A stretch of DNA of 64,000 nt, from the NCBI GenBank assembly GCA_004352715.1, contig SCFE01000066.1, positions 1,607,188-1,671,187 of the forward strand, given 5' to 3'. The stretch's first letter is position 1. Each line of letters opens with the position of its first letter. Shown here in pieces: positions 1-10,671 of the stretch. This stretch comes from Hofstenia miamia. Lineage: Eukaryota; Xenacoelomorpha; Acoela. Under the pieces are notes generated by a model. That model did not search any database and was not told the DNA's origin. It saw only the letters and a program-made list of their open reading frames with translations. The position numbers were made by a program, and so were the translations under genes.

Positions 1-389
1 GGATGCCAAACTAATAATATATCAGAAAGTCATCCAAACATATAAAATGCGCTATTTTGTAGCAGATATTGTAGTGGACTGTATGCACCATATTGTATAT
101 ATCCTCAACTATAGCTATCACTGAATGCAAACATATATTAACACAAAATGTAAATAAAATATATTTATTTAATATCAACAATTTTAATGCCATAAATTCT
201 CAAAATCGCATTAACAACAGTGATTTAATTATATTTGAAATTACTACTGACATTTTAGGCAAATTTCAGAAATATAATATTCGTAAAATCAATGCAAGAA
301 TAACACGTATGTACAAGATGTAGAAAACTAAATATTTAGTAAGCAGTTGCATACCTTAATAGTATAGTGGAAGATTCAATTTTGGGCTC
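1..389. other. AT-rich sequence, nothing assigned
   Basis: AT-rich flank with short ORFs only. I see no domain, repeat boundary or RNA gene. It ends where the inverted terminal-repeat fragment begins near 390. Confidence 0.4.
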
Positions 390-847
390 CAAATATTACA
401 ACCTCATTGATAACAAGAACAATCAATGCAATAAATTAGTAAGTTATCATACACTGTCAATATCGTATTCTTGCACATTGTTTCATGCACTGAGTCACTG
501 GCATTGTGGTTGGTGTTTCTCTCGATGTTCAAGTGTCAGCTGGAATTAATCATTATATTGTAGTTTCTTTGATTCCTCTTTGTGATTTGCCTCAGGTCGC
601 GTTTTTGACCCTGTACATTGTACCATCTATCTCTTGTCTTGCGCCTAAATTGCTGTTGTTAGTTCAAATATCAATATTAGTTGAGCAGATATTATTTTAA
701 TTAATATGCAGCACAAAGTTAGAGTAAAAGAAGAGAGATGGAGACTTGGAATCTGTCACCTACCATACTAGTTAAGGAGGGAAAAATGTTACAGCAGCTC
801 CTAAATTAAGTTAAGCTTATTAGTTGGAAGGTTGTCAAGATTCTACA
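390..847 (+). repeat. Truncated terminal repeat of element family A, inverted relative to the copies at 1808 and 6711
   Basis: This is the reverse complement of 1808 to about 2265, and of the matching part of 6711-8004. It ends at 847 in AGATTCTACA, the complement of the TGTAGAATCT that begins the other copies. The left edge, near 390, is where similarity to the other copies stops, so this copy is truncated. It forms one arm of a head-to-head inverted pair with 1808-3287. Confidence 0.75.
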
Positions 848-1807
848 TGATGGCCCTCTTTTTGTCTCTATCTTCATCCTCATACCCTTTAATCGGTAAT
901 CAGATTGAGGAGACTTCCTTCTTATTCTTCATCTTTTGTTAGTCGGTGTTAAATACTCCATCCTCATACCCTTTAATTGGTAATCAGATTGCAGAGGTCA
1001 TCTTCTAATTCGTCTTCTTGTTTTACTATGTGGCAAATGCTCCATCTTCATGCCCTTTAATTGACAATTGGATTGCAGAGACCTAGTTTTCGTAATTATA
1101 CACTTAATTACAGAAGAGTATTACATTTTCAAAATTTAAAATGAGCAATGGTAAATATAGAGCAAGTAATGCTTGACAAAAATGCAGAATTTAAAATTGT
1201 ACAGGTTGATGATGGCATATATGCTGAGATGAATGATTTGGATAGTGTACATGAAGAGGAATTCCAAGAGGAATATAGACCTGAAAAAGATGAACTGGAA
1301 GTCGAGAGAAGAGTAATGCCCCAGAGGGCAGCAAAAAATAAAACGATATATAACCCTGAAATATGGGATATTAATTTAGTAACTTAATTTAGGAAAAATT
1401 AAGAGAACAATGCCATGATCGCTGATGAACGCCAGAAGAGTGTGAAGGAGAAGGACTCCACAATCCAATCATCAACTAAAGGGCGGTAGGATGGAGGAAA
1501 CATCAATGAATTCTACAATGAAAACTAGGTCTCTGCAATCCGATTGTCAATTAAAGGGCATGAAGATGGAGCATTTGCCAACTAGTAATATGAGAAGACG
1601 AGTTAGAAGACAAGCTCTGCAATCGGATTACCAATTAAAGGGTATGAGGAGGGAGTATTTAATGCTGACTAACAAAAGATGAAGAATAAGAAGGAAGTCT
1701 CCTGAATCTGATTACTGATTAAAGGGTATGAGGATGGAGATAGCAACAGAAAGATCACCCTCAAACAAATGTCAATTAAAGGGCAGGCAGGTAAAAGAGG
1801 GCCATCA
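848..1807. repeat. Palindromic leader with iterated CAATTAAAGGGCA motif
   Basis: This block lies between two inverted terminal repeats and is itself roughly palindromic. The left part carries the motif as CCCTTTAATTG (about 885, 969 and 1052). The right part carries it as CAATTAAAGGG or variants (about 1466, 1537, 1620, 1704 and 1769). The extended unit is about 30 bases, with a preceding ATYYGATT and a following RTGARGATGGAG. The outermost bases, TGATGGCCCTCTTTT and AAAAGAGGGCCATCA, mirror each other. The motif recurs at 3302 and 3380, and at 8019 and 8097, on the other side of the terminal repeat. Its role (primer site, protein binding or coding repeat) is unknown. Confidence 0.7.
1148..1387 (+). 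CDS. Small acidic ORF at the centre of the palindromic leader
   Basis: A 79-residue ORF opens at a GTG-like start; the first ATG-type start is inside it. It is strongly acidic in the middle (about residues 30-50, many Glu and Asp) and ends in a basic stretch, RRVMPQRAAKNK, followed by a short hydrophobic tail. I do not recognise it. Basic tails after acidic linkers occur in retroelement polyproteins, but that is only a loose analogy. It sits exactly between the two inverted leader arms, so it may be the retained start of the family A coding block, or a chance ORF. Confidence 0.3.
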   Translation: MVNIEQVMLDKNAEFKIVQVDDGIYAEMNDLDSVHEEEFQEEYRPEKDELEVERRVMPQRAAKNKTIYNPEIWDINLVT

Positions 1808-3287
1808 TGTAGAATCTTGACAACCTTCCAACTAATAAGCTTAACTTAATTTAGTAGCGACTGTAACATTTTTCCCTCCTTAACTAGTACGGTAGGTGAC
1901 AGATTCCAAGTCTCCATCCCTCTTCTTTTACTGTAACTTTGTGTTGTGTATTAATTAAAATAATATCTGCTCAACTAATATTGATACTTGAACTAACAAC
2001 AGTAATTTAGGTGCAAGACAAGAGAGATGGTACAATGTACAGGGTCAAAAACCTGACCTGAGGCAAAGCACAAAGAGGAATCAAAGAAACTACAATATAA
2101 TGATTAATTCCAACTGACACTTGAACATCAAGAGAAACACCAACCACAATGCCAGTGACTCAGTGCATGAAACAATGTGCAAGAATACGATATTGACAGT
2201 GTATGATAACTTACTAATTTATTGCATTGATTGTTCTTGTTATCAATGAGGTTGTAATATAAATGGAATTCGCAACCAGGATGCATTAGCTTGTTATAAT
2301 TCCTTACATGTAATATCCCTAAAGATAAATATATACATGCTAACCTAGTATACATGTGAGCAACCAATGCGGCCACAAATAAAAGGGAAAGTTGGTAGTT
2401 CAGTCTACTGATAGTTACATATAATGAAATCACTAAAANNNNNNNNNNNNNNNNNNNNNNNNNNNNNNNNNNNNNNNNNNNNNNNNNNNNNNNNNNNNNN
2501 NNNNNNNNNNNNNNNNNNNNNNNNNNNNNNNNNNNNNNNNNNNNNNNNNNNNNNNNNNNNNNNNNNNNNNNNNNNNNNNNNNNNNNNNNNNNNNNNNNNN
2601 NNNNNNNNNNNNNNNNNNNNNNNNNNNNNNNNNNNNNNNNNNNNNNNNNNNNNNNNNNNNNNNNNNNNNNNNNNNNNNNNNNNNNNNNNNNNNNNNNNNN
2701 NNNNNNNNNNNNNNNNNNNNNNNNNNNNNNNNNNNNNNNNNNNNNNNNNNNNNNNNNNNNNNNNNNNNNNNNNNNNNNNNNNNNNNNNNNNNNNNNNNNN
2801 NNNNNNNNNNNNNNNNNNNNNNNNNNNNNNNNNNNNNNNNNNNNNNNNNNNNNNNNNNNNNNNNNNNNNNNNNNNNNNNNNNNNNNNNNNNNNNNNNNNN
2901 NNNNNNNNNNNNNNNNNNNNNNNNNNNNNNNNNNNNNNNNNNNNNNNNNNNNNNNNNNNNNNNNNNNNNNNNNNNNNNNNNNNNNNNNNNNNNNNNNNNN
3001 NNNNNNNNNNNNNNNNNNNNNNNNNNNNNNNNNNNNNNNNNNNNNNNNNNNNNNNNNNNNNNNNNNNNNNNNNNNNNNNNNNNNNNNNNNNNNNNNNNNN
3101 NNNNNNNNNNNNNNNNNNNNNNNNNNNNNNNNNNNNNNNNNNNNNNNNNNNNNNNNNNNNNNNNNNNNNNNNNNNNNNNNNNNNNNNNNNNNNNNNNNNN
3201 NNNNNNNNTAAATTTTTATTTCAAAATTTAGTCTTAGTTCTTTCCTCTAATTCTCTCAATTTGACCAAATGATTGGATTATGTTACA
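1808..3287 (-). repeat. Family A terminal repeat, copy b (contains an N gap)
   Basis: This begins TGTAGAATCTTGACAACC and ends GGATTATGTTACA. It is nearly identical to 6711-8004, with bases 2439-3208 replaced by N. The matching stretch of copy c is shorter than the 770 N, so the gap length is not exact. The orientation is assigned from the 58450 copy, where a purine tract precedes TGTGGCATAATCC. In that orientation this copy lies on the - strand. Confidence 0.8.
2439..3208. other. Assembly gap (770 N)
   Basis: A run of N inside terminal repeat copy b. The long 'ORFs' crossing this and the other N runs are meaningless. Confidence 0.99.
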
Positions 3288-3289
3288 AT

Positions 3290-4892
3290 CATTATGATAC
3301 CAATTGTCAATTGAAGGGCGTGAGGTTGGAAACACAAAATTATGCACACTCCCCTTCAACATCTAGTAGTACTTGCTGCCAATTAAAGGGCAACAAGGAA
3401 ACAGCATTGATTACCATGAATAATAGGGAAACTCAACCAATAAGTGATGATTCCAACATGGATATTTCAGAACGTCCTTTGACAAGCTCATTCCCAAAAA
3501 CAATTGAGAGTTCAGGAGTATTCTCTTACAGACAAACATCAACAACAACAAAATCATCTCAGTCTGAAGAAAGAGAGAGCTGAATGACTAAAATAGGCAG
3601 AGAGTGAATATATCCATATTTTATTGTGAACAAAATGATGAGATACAACTTGTATGATAACTTGTCGCCAGAAACAAAGTGGTTGATCAGAGAGAGCACG
3701 TCTACAAAAGAAAATGAAAGTCTAGCAATTCCCATAGTGATTGATAAGAAGAATCAGCCTACATGTAACATGATAATTGCATATACAACAGAGATGAAAG
3801 AAGAATTTAATAGGCCATACTTCAAGAGCATGGTGCATGTAATATTTGATGAACAATTCACCTTGAAAGATGTACTAAAACTCACCAAAGATAGAGAGAA
3901 GATAGTAAGAGAGTGTGAACAGGTGAATTTAGATAAAAAAACATCTGACAGTAATATACTTTGTGAAAAACAGTGAAATCAGATAGAGGAAATTGCAGAC
4001 AAATGTAGAGGAAACATTGAAGATAGCCAAGAGACACAAAAAAAGAGTAGTAATCGTAGTGTCCCAAAAACAAGAAGATATCCCGGATTTATCAAAGAGA
4101 TGGAGATAAAGTTAGAAAATTTATTCACACTGAACAGTGGAAAATTAAAGATATCCAACCTCATTAAAATGGATCTCCAAATTAACAAAATGGCCCTAGC
4201 TCAGAGAATAATGGTCGAACTGAAAATTGCAATTGACATGTATTACCAAACTAGAACTATGGAATTATTAGGAATGGATAGTAACCTAGAAGAAACAGGA
4301 AATATATTTCTGAAATGCAGTCTAAATCAAACACCTGAACACTTACAAAGGATAGCACAAGTGTGGTCGGAAATTAAAGCAGAAAAGCCATTTCAGGAGG
4401 AATGGCCATTGATTGTCATAAGGTTGCCAACGAAAAAATATCATAAGTCAGTAGAAGCTGTGTTACATGAAATCAAAAGAGCACATGAGATGAAAGCAAA
4501 GAGAAATTTTAAAATGTGGCTATTTGAAGAAATTAATGCACCTGACATTAGAGCAAGAACAGTGATATAGATATTAGCAATAGCTATAAATAAAAAATAC
4601 AATATAGCTATTGCACCCATCCGGACAAATATAAAGCAATGGATGTTACTAAATGTCAAATTGTTGCCTCTATTACCAAAGAAGATGGTTCAGCAAAGAT
4701 TTGAAAAGCATTTTACCAGATTACTAATACAGCATCATACACTGGGGAGACTGAGTGTGATAGAACTTGCCAATAAGACTGGTATTTGTTCAAGCAAAAT
4801 TGATATATTAAGAGATGAAACTAAAAAGTACATGTGGGGTGCAACTTCAAACACTAAGCTCAGATCGCTGATGTAACAACCTGGGCTAACAA
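3290..4892 (+). pseudogene. Family A coding block, copy 1, 5' part (unassigned element protein, broken)
   Basis: Four + strand ORFs follow each other across stops and frameshifts: 3269-3583 (Ser/Thr-rich, carrying the CQLKG translation of the iterated motif twice), 3626-3976, 4100-4570 and 4643-4876. The sequence is A-rich and the predicted protein is Lys/Glu-rich and mostly helical, with short hydrophobic stretches such as WPLIVIRLPTKKYH at 4400-4440. I see no reverse transcriptase, integrase, RNase H, protease or DDE signature. The same 5' part is present at 8007-8846 with very few differences. Copy 1 runs directly into a MITE at 4893. Downstream coding that seems to continue it is found at 9223-10660. 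It is a mobile-element gene by its repeats and context, and its function is unknown. Confidence 0.55.
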
Positions 4893-5119
4893 CCCAGATA
4901 ACAAATTTTGGTCTAAACAACATTGTTTTTTAGTTGTTTTTTTATGGTTGTTTTAACGTTGAAATGGTACCCTTTTGACTGGTCTAAACAACGTTGTTCC
5001 AACAACGTCACATTAGGTTGCGTTTTGGTTGTTTTTTCTGAATAAAAAAGCACTATTTTTAGGTCTTAAAAACGTTATTTTAAGTTGAAAATGATTGTTC
5101 TAGCATTACTTTTATATGC
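4893..5119 (-). mobile_element. MITE family M (CCCAGATAACA), one end, running into a gap
   Basis: This begins CCCAGATAACAAATTTTGG and carries the internal repeats 'GTCTAAACAACRTTGTT'. It is the reverse complement of the right half of the complete copy at 45537-46355. It runs into the N gap at 5120. The opposite end of the same family lies at 8847-9222, so the two may be halves of one insertion separated by misassembled sequence. Confidence 0.75.
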
Positions 5120-6119
5120 NNNNNNNNNNNNNNNNNNNNNNNNNNNNNNNNNNNNNNNNNNNNNNNNNNNNNNNNNNNNNNNNNNNNNNNNNNNNNNNNN
5201 NNNNNNNNNNNNNNNNNNNNNNNNNNNNNNNNNNNNNNNNNNNNNNNNNNNNNNNNNNNNNNNNNNNNNNNNNNNNNNNNNNNNNNNNNNNNNNNNNNNN
5301 NNNNNNNNNNNNNNNNNNNNNNNNNNNNNNNNNNNNNNNNNNNNNNNNNNNNNNNNNNNNNNNNNNNNNNNNNNNNNNNNNNNNNNNNNNNNNNNNNNNN
5401 NNNNNNNNNNNNNNNNNNNNNNNNNNNNNNNNNNNNNNNNNNNNNNNNNNNNNNNNNNNNNNNNNNNNNNNNNNNNNNNNNNNNNNNNNNNNNNNNNNNN
5501 NNNNNNNNNNNNNNNNNNNNNNNNNNNNNNNNNNNNNNNNNNNNNNNNNNNNNNNNNNNNNNNNNNNNNNNNNNNNNNNNNNNNNNNNNNNNNNNNNNNN
5601 NNNNNNNNNNNNNNNNNNNNNNNNNNNNNNNNNNNNNNNNNNNNNNNNNNNNNNNNNNNNNNNNNNNNNNNNNNNNNNNNNNNNNNNNNNNNNNNNNNNN
5701 NNNNNNNNNNNNNNNNNNNNNNNNNNNNNNNNNNNNNNNNNNNNNNNNNNNNNNNNNNNNNNNNNNNNNNNNNNNNNNNNNNNNNNNNNNNNNNNNNNNN
5801 NNNNNNNNNNNNNNNNNNNNNNNNNNNNNNNNNNNNNNNNNNNNNNNNNNNNNNNNNNNNNNNNNNNNNNNNNNNNNNNNNNNNNNNNNNNNNNNNNNNN
5901 NNNNNNNNNNNNNNNNNNNNNNNNNNNNNNNNNNNNNNNNNNNNNNNNNNNNNNNNNNNNNNNNNNNNNNNNNNNNNNNNNNNNNNNNNNNNNNNNNNNN
6001 NNNNNNNNNNNNNNNNNNNNNNNNNNNNNNNNNNNNNNNNNNNNNNNNNNNNNNNNNNNNNNNNNNNNNNNNNNNNNNNNNNNNNNNNNNNNNNNNNNNN
6101 NNNNNNNNNNNNNNNNNNN
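5120..6119. other. Assembly gap (1000 N)
   Basis: Exactly 1000 N, which looks like a scaffold gap of unknown true size. Confidence 0.99.
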
Positions 6120-6259
6120 AAAATGTACAAAGGTATTAATTATTGTATAGTATACATTACTTTTTAAATGTAACATACTATAACAATTTTTTGATAAGAT
6201 GCGAATTCCTGAAAGTGAAATCCAGCTATGAGCATCTCTAACATAAATATAACCATTTT

Positions 6260-6631
6260 CTATTGAAATTTAATCAAAACCTTTATTACTATAGGAAGAA
6301 AATCTAAAGCTTGCTTATGGCTTTCAGTTTTAAAAAATTGATTTTTATAAGCAGATCCAGTAGTTTCCAAAGTTTCTATCAAACCAAATAACCATATTTT
6401 TTTCAGAGAATTCTGATATTGCATAAGCGTTTTTAAAACCACATTTATAATTTTCTCATTGCGCATTTTTAAATCTCTATTGAAAAGATTATACCCTGAT
6501 ATATCTAACTTATTATTTTCAATTTGATTTATTTTGTATTTTATGAGTTTAATATCGGTTTCTATATTGTTATTGTAACCTTCTTGATAAGAATGTGTAG
6601 CTTCAGGTATTCCACTATTATTAAATCCCAT
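6260..6631 (-). CDS. Unrecognised 123-residue ORF
   Basis: An ATG-started - strand ORF, followed by an AT-rich flank and then terminal repeat copy c at 6711. The protein has polar N-terminal residues (MGFNNSGIPEATHSYQEG), a Lys/Asn-rich middle, and a C-terminal part with alternating hydrophobic residues around VVLKTLMQYQ and IWLFGLIETLE that could form helices. There is no signal peptide and no motif I can name. It could be an exon, an element remnant or a chance ORF. It is longer than most chance ORFs in this AT-rich window. Confidence 0.25.
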   Translation of the reverse strand: MGFNNSGIPEATHSYQEGYNNNIETDIKLIKYKINQIENNKLDISGYNLFNRDLKMRNEKIINVVLKTLMQYQNSLKKIWLFGLIETLETTGSAYKNQFFKTESHKQALDFLPIVIKVLIKFQ

Positions 6632-6710
6632 TTATATAAGAGCTTAAAAAATAGTTTTAAATATATTCTTCATTTTTATATCTGTCACATTTTTTTTGCA
6701 AAGTTCATAT

Positions 6711-8004
6711 TGTAGAATCTTGACAACCTTCCAACTAATAAAACTTAACTTAATTTAGGAGCTGCTGTAACATTTTTCCCTCCTTGACTAGTACGGTAGG
6801 TGACAGATTCCGAGTTTCCATCTCTCTTCCTTTGCTCTAACTTTGTGTTGCATATTAATTAAGATAATATCTGTTCAACTAATATTGGTACTTAAACTAA
6901 CAACAGTACTTTAGGTGCAAGACAAGAGATAGATGGTACAATGTACAGGGTCAAAAACCCGACCTGAGGCAAAGCACAAAGAGGAATTGAAGAACTACAA
7001 TATAACGATTAATTCCAGCTGACACTTGAACATCGAGAGAAACACCAACCGCAACGCCAGTGACTCAGTGCATGAAACAATGTGCAAGAATACGATAGTG
7101 ACAGTGTGTGATAACTTATTAATTTATTGCATTGATTGTTCTTGTTATCAATGAGGTTGTAATATAAATGGAATTCGCAACCAGGATGCATTAGCTTGTT
7201 ATAATTCCTTACATGTAATATCCCTAAAGATAAATATATACATGCTAACCTAGTATACATGTGAGCAACCAATGCGGCCACAAATAAAAGGGAAAGTTGG
7301 TAGTTCAGTCTACTGATAGTTACATATAATGAAATCACTAAAATCCAATACAAACAAATTATGAAAATTCCTATGAGGGCTTAATGAAAGATCATAATGT
7401 AATAATACAAACAATGAACGATAGGAAAGCTAAAGCAAGTAAAAACCCCTATCCTTATACCTAACCTAAGAGCACATCAGGTAAACACTGGCTACCAGCC
7501 GTACAGCTTTTTTGAATGGCAAACAAGTTAATTTTGGTGCAAAGCCATTACGAGCTCCTATTAAATGAAGTTGTAGACCACTGTCTCGAATACCCTAGTG
7601 CTTGAACATTTAGCTTTCCATGACAATTAATAAATAAACCTGACAAAGAAAAGTGAAGTAAATCCAATGAATTTAAGTTTTCATCAAAATACCTGAAACT
7701 ATTAAACATTCAAATATTTGGCTAGTACCTGTTAAATCTAAGTTGTTGACAATTTTCGATATTCTGATTTTCCTTTTTCTGCCAATTTATGCACGTCAGC
7801 ATTAATTAGCATTTGCAACTTCAGCCTTTTACCATTTGTCAAATATACTGCCAAATTAATTAATGTGAAAATACTGCTTTATAATTTTACAAATGATTTA
7901 ACTAATCATAATCATGTTTGTACACTAAATTTTTATTTCAAAATTTAGTCTTAGTTCTTTCCTCTAATTCTCTCAATTTGACCAAATGATTGGATTATGT
8001 TACA
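6711..8004 (-). repeat. Family A terminal repeat, copy c (complete, 1294 bp)
   Basis: This is the complete reference copy. It starts TGTAGAATCTTGACAACC, has an internal TGTAACATTTTTCCC about 56 bases in, and ends GGATTATGTTACA. It includes the core AACCTAAGAGCAC, also found in the family B LTRs. The left flank (about 6660-6710) is unlike the flank of copy b, so TGTAGAATC is a true edge. The + strand coding block begins directly to its right. Confidence 0.8.
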
Positions 8005-8006
8005 AT

Positions 8007-8846
8007 CATTATGATACCAATTGTCAATTGAAGGGCGTGAGGTTGGAAACACAAAATTATGCACACTCCCCTTCAACATCTAGTAGTACTTGCTGCCAAT
8101 TAAAGGGCAACAAGGAAACAGCATTGATTACCATGAATAATAGGGAAACTCAACCAATAAGTGATGATTCCAACATGGATATTTCAGAACGTCCTTTGAC
8201 AAGCTCATTCCCAAAAACAATTGAGAGTTCAGGAGTATTCTCTTACAGACAAACATCAACAACAACAAAATCATCTCAGTCTGAAGAAAGAGAGAGCTGA
8301 ATGACTAAAATAGGCAGAGAGTGAATATATCCATATTTTATTGTGAACAAAATGATGAGATACAACTTGTATGATAACTTGTCGCCAGAAACAAAGTGGT
8401 TGATCAGAGAGAGCACGTCTACAAAAGAAAATGAAAGTCTAGCAATTCCCATAGTGATTGATAAGAAGAATCAGCCTACATGTAACATGATAATTGCATA
8501 TACAACAGAGATGAAAGAAGAATTTAATAGGCCATACTTCAAGAGCATGGTGCATGTAATATTTGATGAACAATTCACCTTGAAAGATGTACTAAAACTC
8601 ACCAAAGATAGAGAGAAGATAGTAAGAGAGTGTGAACAGGTGAATTTAGATAAAAAAACATCTGACAGTAATATACTTTGTGAAAAACAGTGAAATCAGA
8701 TAGAGGAAATTGCAGACAAATGTAGAGGAAACATTGAAGATAGCCAAGAGACACAAAAAAAGAGTAGTAATCTTAGTGTCCCAAAAACAAGAAGATATCC
8801 CGGATTTATCAAAGAGATGGAGATAAAGTTAGAAAATTTATTGAAA
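8007..8846 (+). pseudogene. Family A coding block, copy 2, 5' part
   Basis: This repeats 3290-4130 almost base for base, including ORFs of the same length (7986-8300 and 8343-8693). One visible difference is a G to T change in the serine-rich stretch near 8770. Similarity stops abruptly at 8846, where sequence of MITE family M begins without that MITE's other end. The near identity and the abrupt switch point to a recent duplication or a misassembly. Confidence 0.7.
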
Positions 8847-9222
8847 TAATACTTTTTTAAATCGTAAGGAATCTCTTCTGCTCAAATTTAACTTTACTAT
8901 CTGACAGATAATTTGAAGGTGTCCAAATATTCATGAATAAATTATTTTGAAAATTCGCTAACCAAGTATATTATAATTTTTCAGAAATTTAATATTTCAA
9001 AAAAGCTTTTTGCAATTCCGTTCTTTATATAAAAATGATCTAGTATTCAAAATGATGAAGTGAATTCTATTTGCAAGCATCTGCTTGAATCTTAAATTAT
9101 CACATTTTTAGTTGCTCAAATTAGTATTAATTGTTGTTATTATGATATTAATGGTTGCTACAACAACCAAAAGTATGAAACAACCATAAACAACGTAAAA
9201 ACCACCAAAATTGTTATCTTGG
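8847..9222 (-). mobile_element. MITE family M, other end (partial)
   Basis: Reverse complement of 45537-45914, ending CCAAAATTGTTATCTTGG. It lacks the first half of the family consensus, which is instead seen at 4893-5119. Coding similarity to family A resumes immediately after it at 9223. Confidence 0.7.
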
Positions 9223-10660
9223 AACGACATACTTGATGAAAAGAGAACACCCAGAATAAGTGGAGACAATAAAGTAATAGAAGAAAGAAAAGTTCATGAG
9301 ATAATAACTAAAAAGATAAGAAAATACCTCAAAGATTATCTGCAATGTACTTACATGAAAATAATCAAATGGTCAGAGATGATGAGAAGGGAGGGACAAA
9401 ACTGTCCTATTGAAATTATCAAAATAGTGAGTAAAAGTCAGGAAGAAATGCAAATGGAAGACATACTTTTGCAATCAACAGAAATTGCATTAACCCCCAA
9501 CACTTAAAGAATCATTGACAAAGTCAATATGGGAAAATGGGGCGAAAAAGAGCCAAGTGAAATTTCATGGGTGGACACAGGTGACAAAAGACTGTTAGTG
9601 GAAATTACAGTTTGGAGAGAATGCATGAGCAACATAGTACAAAGAATATTTGGAGAAGTTTATGAACATGAAACAAAATCGCTCATTAAAATATTGTGTA
9701 CAGAGGCATTCACACAAACAGAAATTGAAGAGATGTTGCAGCCTCAGAACCAAATTGCTGTAGATATTTAATGTATCACTTTGAAAATGATAGTAAGACT
9801 GGAAACAGCACAAAATTTGATGAAGAATGGTTTAACAAACACATTCTGGGAGAATATTAAGAAAGTTGAGAATAACTATCCAGCAACATTTGGAATTGCA
9901 ACAACTGTGGAAATGAAAGGCACATATAAAGCAATAGAAGAAAAAACAATGACTATGCTTTTAAAATGCACACTGCCACCAACAATTTCCATACTGATGC
10001 TATTACCAACATGGAGGCTGAAAGATAAAAAGGCTGCTAAAGCAATGTGGCATGAGGAAAATACCTATGTTAATAATCAACAAGCAGCAGAAAAAACCAT
10101 AAGTGATGAGAGATATAAAAAGTCTAAAGAAATTTTGCTAAGAAACAACAATAAAGAAAGAATTTTCATAGAAGGACAAGTTACACCATATGATTAGGAA
10201 AAAATGAGCAAGAAGAGATTACCAAAGAAGAAGTATTAGAAAATATAAGTGCTTTTTATGATGAAGTGTCAATATCAAAGTCACCAAGATTGACATGAAT
10301 TCTTTTACCCCAACACAGAAATCCATCCTGATTTAGCGCACACTAGCAGAATTCATGCAATAATGACATTGATGATAGTGATTAAAGGATTAAAGGATTG
10401 TGCTTGTATTGAAAGTATTACGAGATATTCAATGAAAAACACAACAAGCTAAGAAGTATGTGCATGATATCAAATTCCTTAAAGAATCCTTTGTTTCTGA
10501 GACATAAGAAGATGCTCACAACTAAGAAAGATGTGTTACTGAAGATTATGAGAGGAACAATGAGAAAGTCAGTTGGGAAATGATAGAAGCCAATGGTATT
10601 ATTAAAAACGCAGCAGAGATGGTTCATGGAGAGAGTGTAGTTGTCCTTAATTAGCAATGC
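9223..10660 (+). pseudogene. Family A coding block, 3' part (unassigned element protein, broken)
   Basis: ORFs at 9211-9507, 9529-9771 and 9781-10197, plus frameshifted fragments to about 10660, align with the - strand block at 59609-58470. The shared landmarks, in order, are LMKNGLTNTFWENIKK, NYPATFGIATT or NYPATFSIATT, MLLPTWRLK, KKAAKA, then EEITKEEV, SAFYDEVS and HEFFYPNTEIHPDLAHTSR. Compared with the 59 kb copy, this copy has lost about 60 codons between TPYD and EEITKEEV. The block ends just before a purine tract at 10662-10671 and a terminal repeat. No polymerase or integrase motif is visible. I cannot name the protein. Confidence 0.55.
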
Positions 10661-10661
10661 T

Positions 10662-10671
10662 GGAGGGGGAG
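10662..10671 (+). promoter_or_regulatory. Polypurine tract at the coding-block/terminal-repeat junction
   Basis: GGAGGGGGAG lies immediately before TGTGGCATAATCC. The same tract precedes the terminal repeat at 58450 on the - strand. In LTR retroelements such a tract primes plus-strand DNA at the 3' LTR. Here that role is inferred from position only. Confidence 0.5.

Noticed and set aside
848-1807. CRISPR-like repeat array
   Set aside because: The repeats are imperfect, irregularly spaced and inverted about a centre, in eukaryotic DNA. They belong to a mobile-element leader.
2424-3272. Long ORFs across N runs (also at 5075-6176, 11113-12168, 15416-15899 and 55909-56991)
   Set aside because: They consist almost wholly of unknown residues from assembly gaps.
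7009-7353. 114-residue - strand ORF within the family A terminal repeat (and 2128-2433, 367-549)
   Set aside because: It lies inside a repeat. The copies differ by frame-neutral and frame-breaking changes alike, and there is no domain. It is possible but unsupported as a gene.
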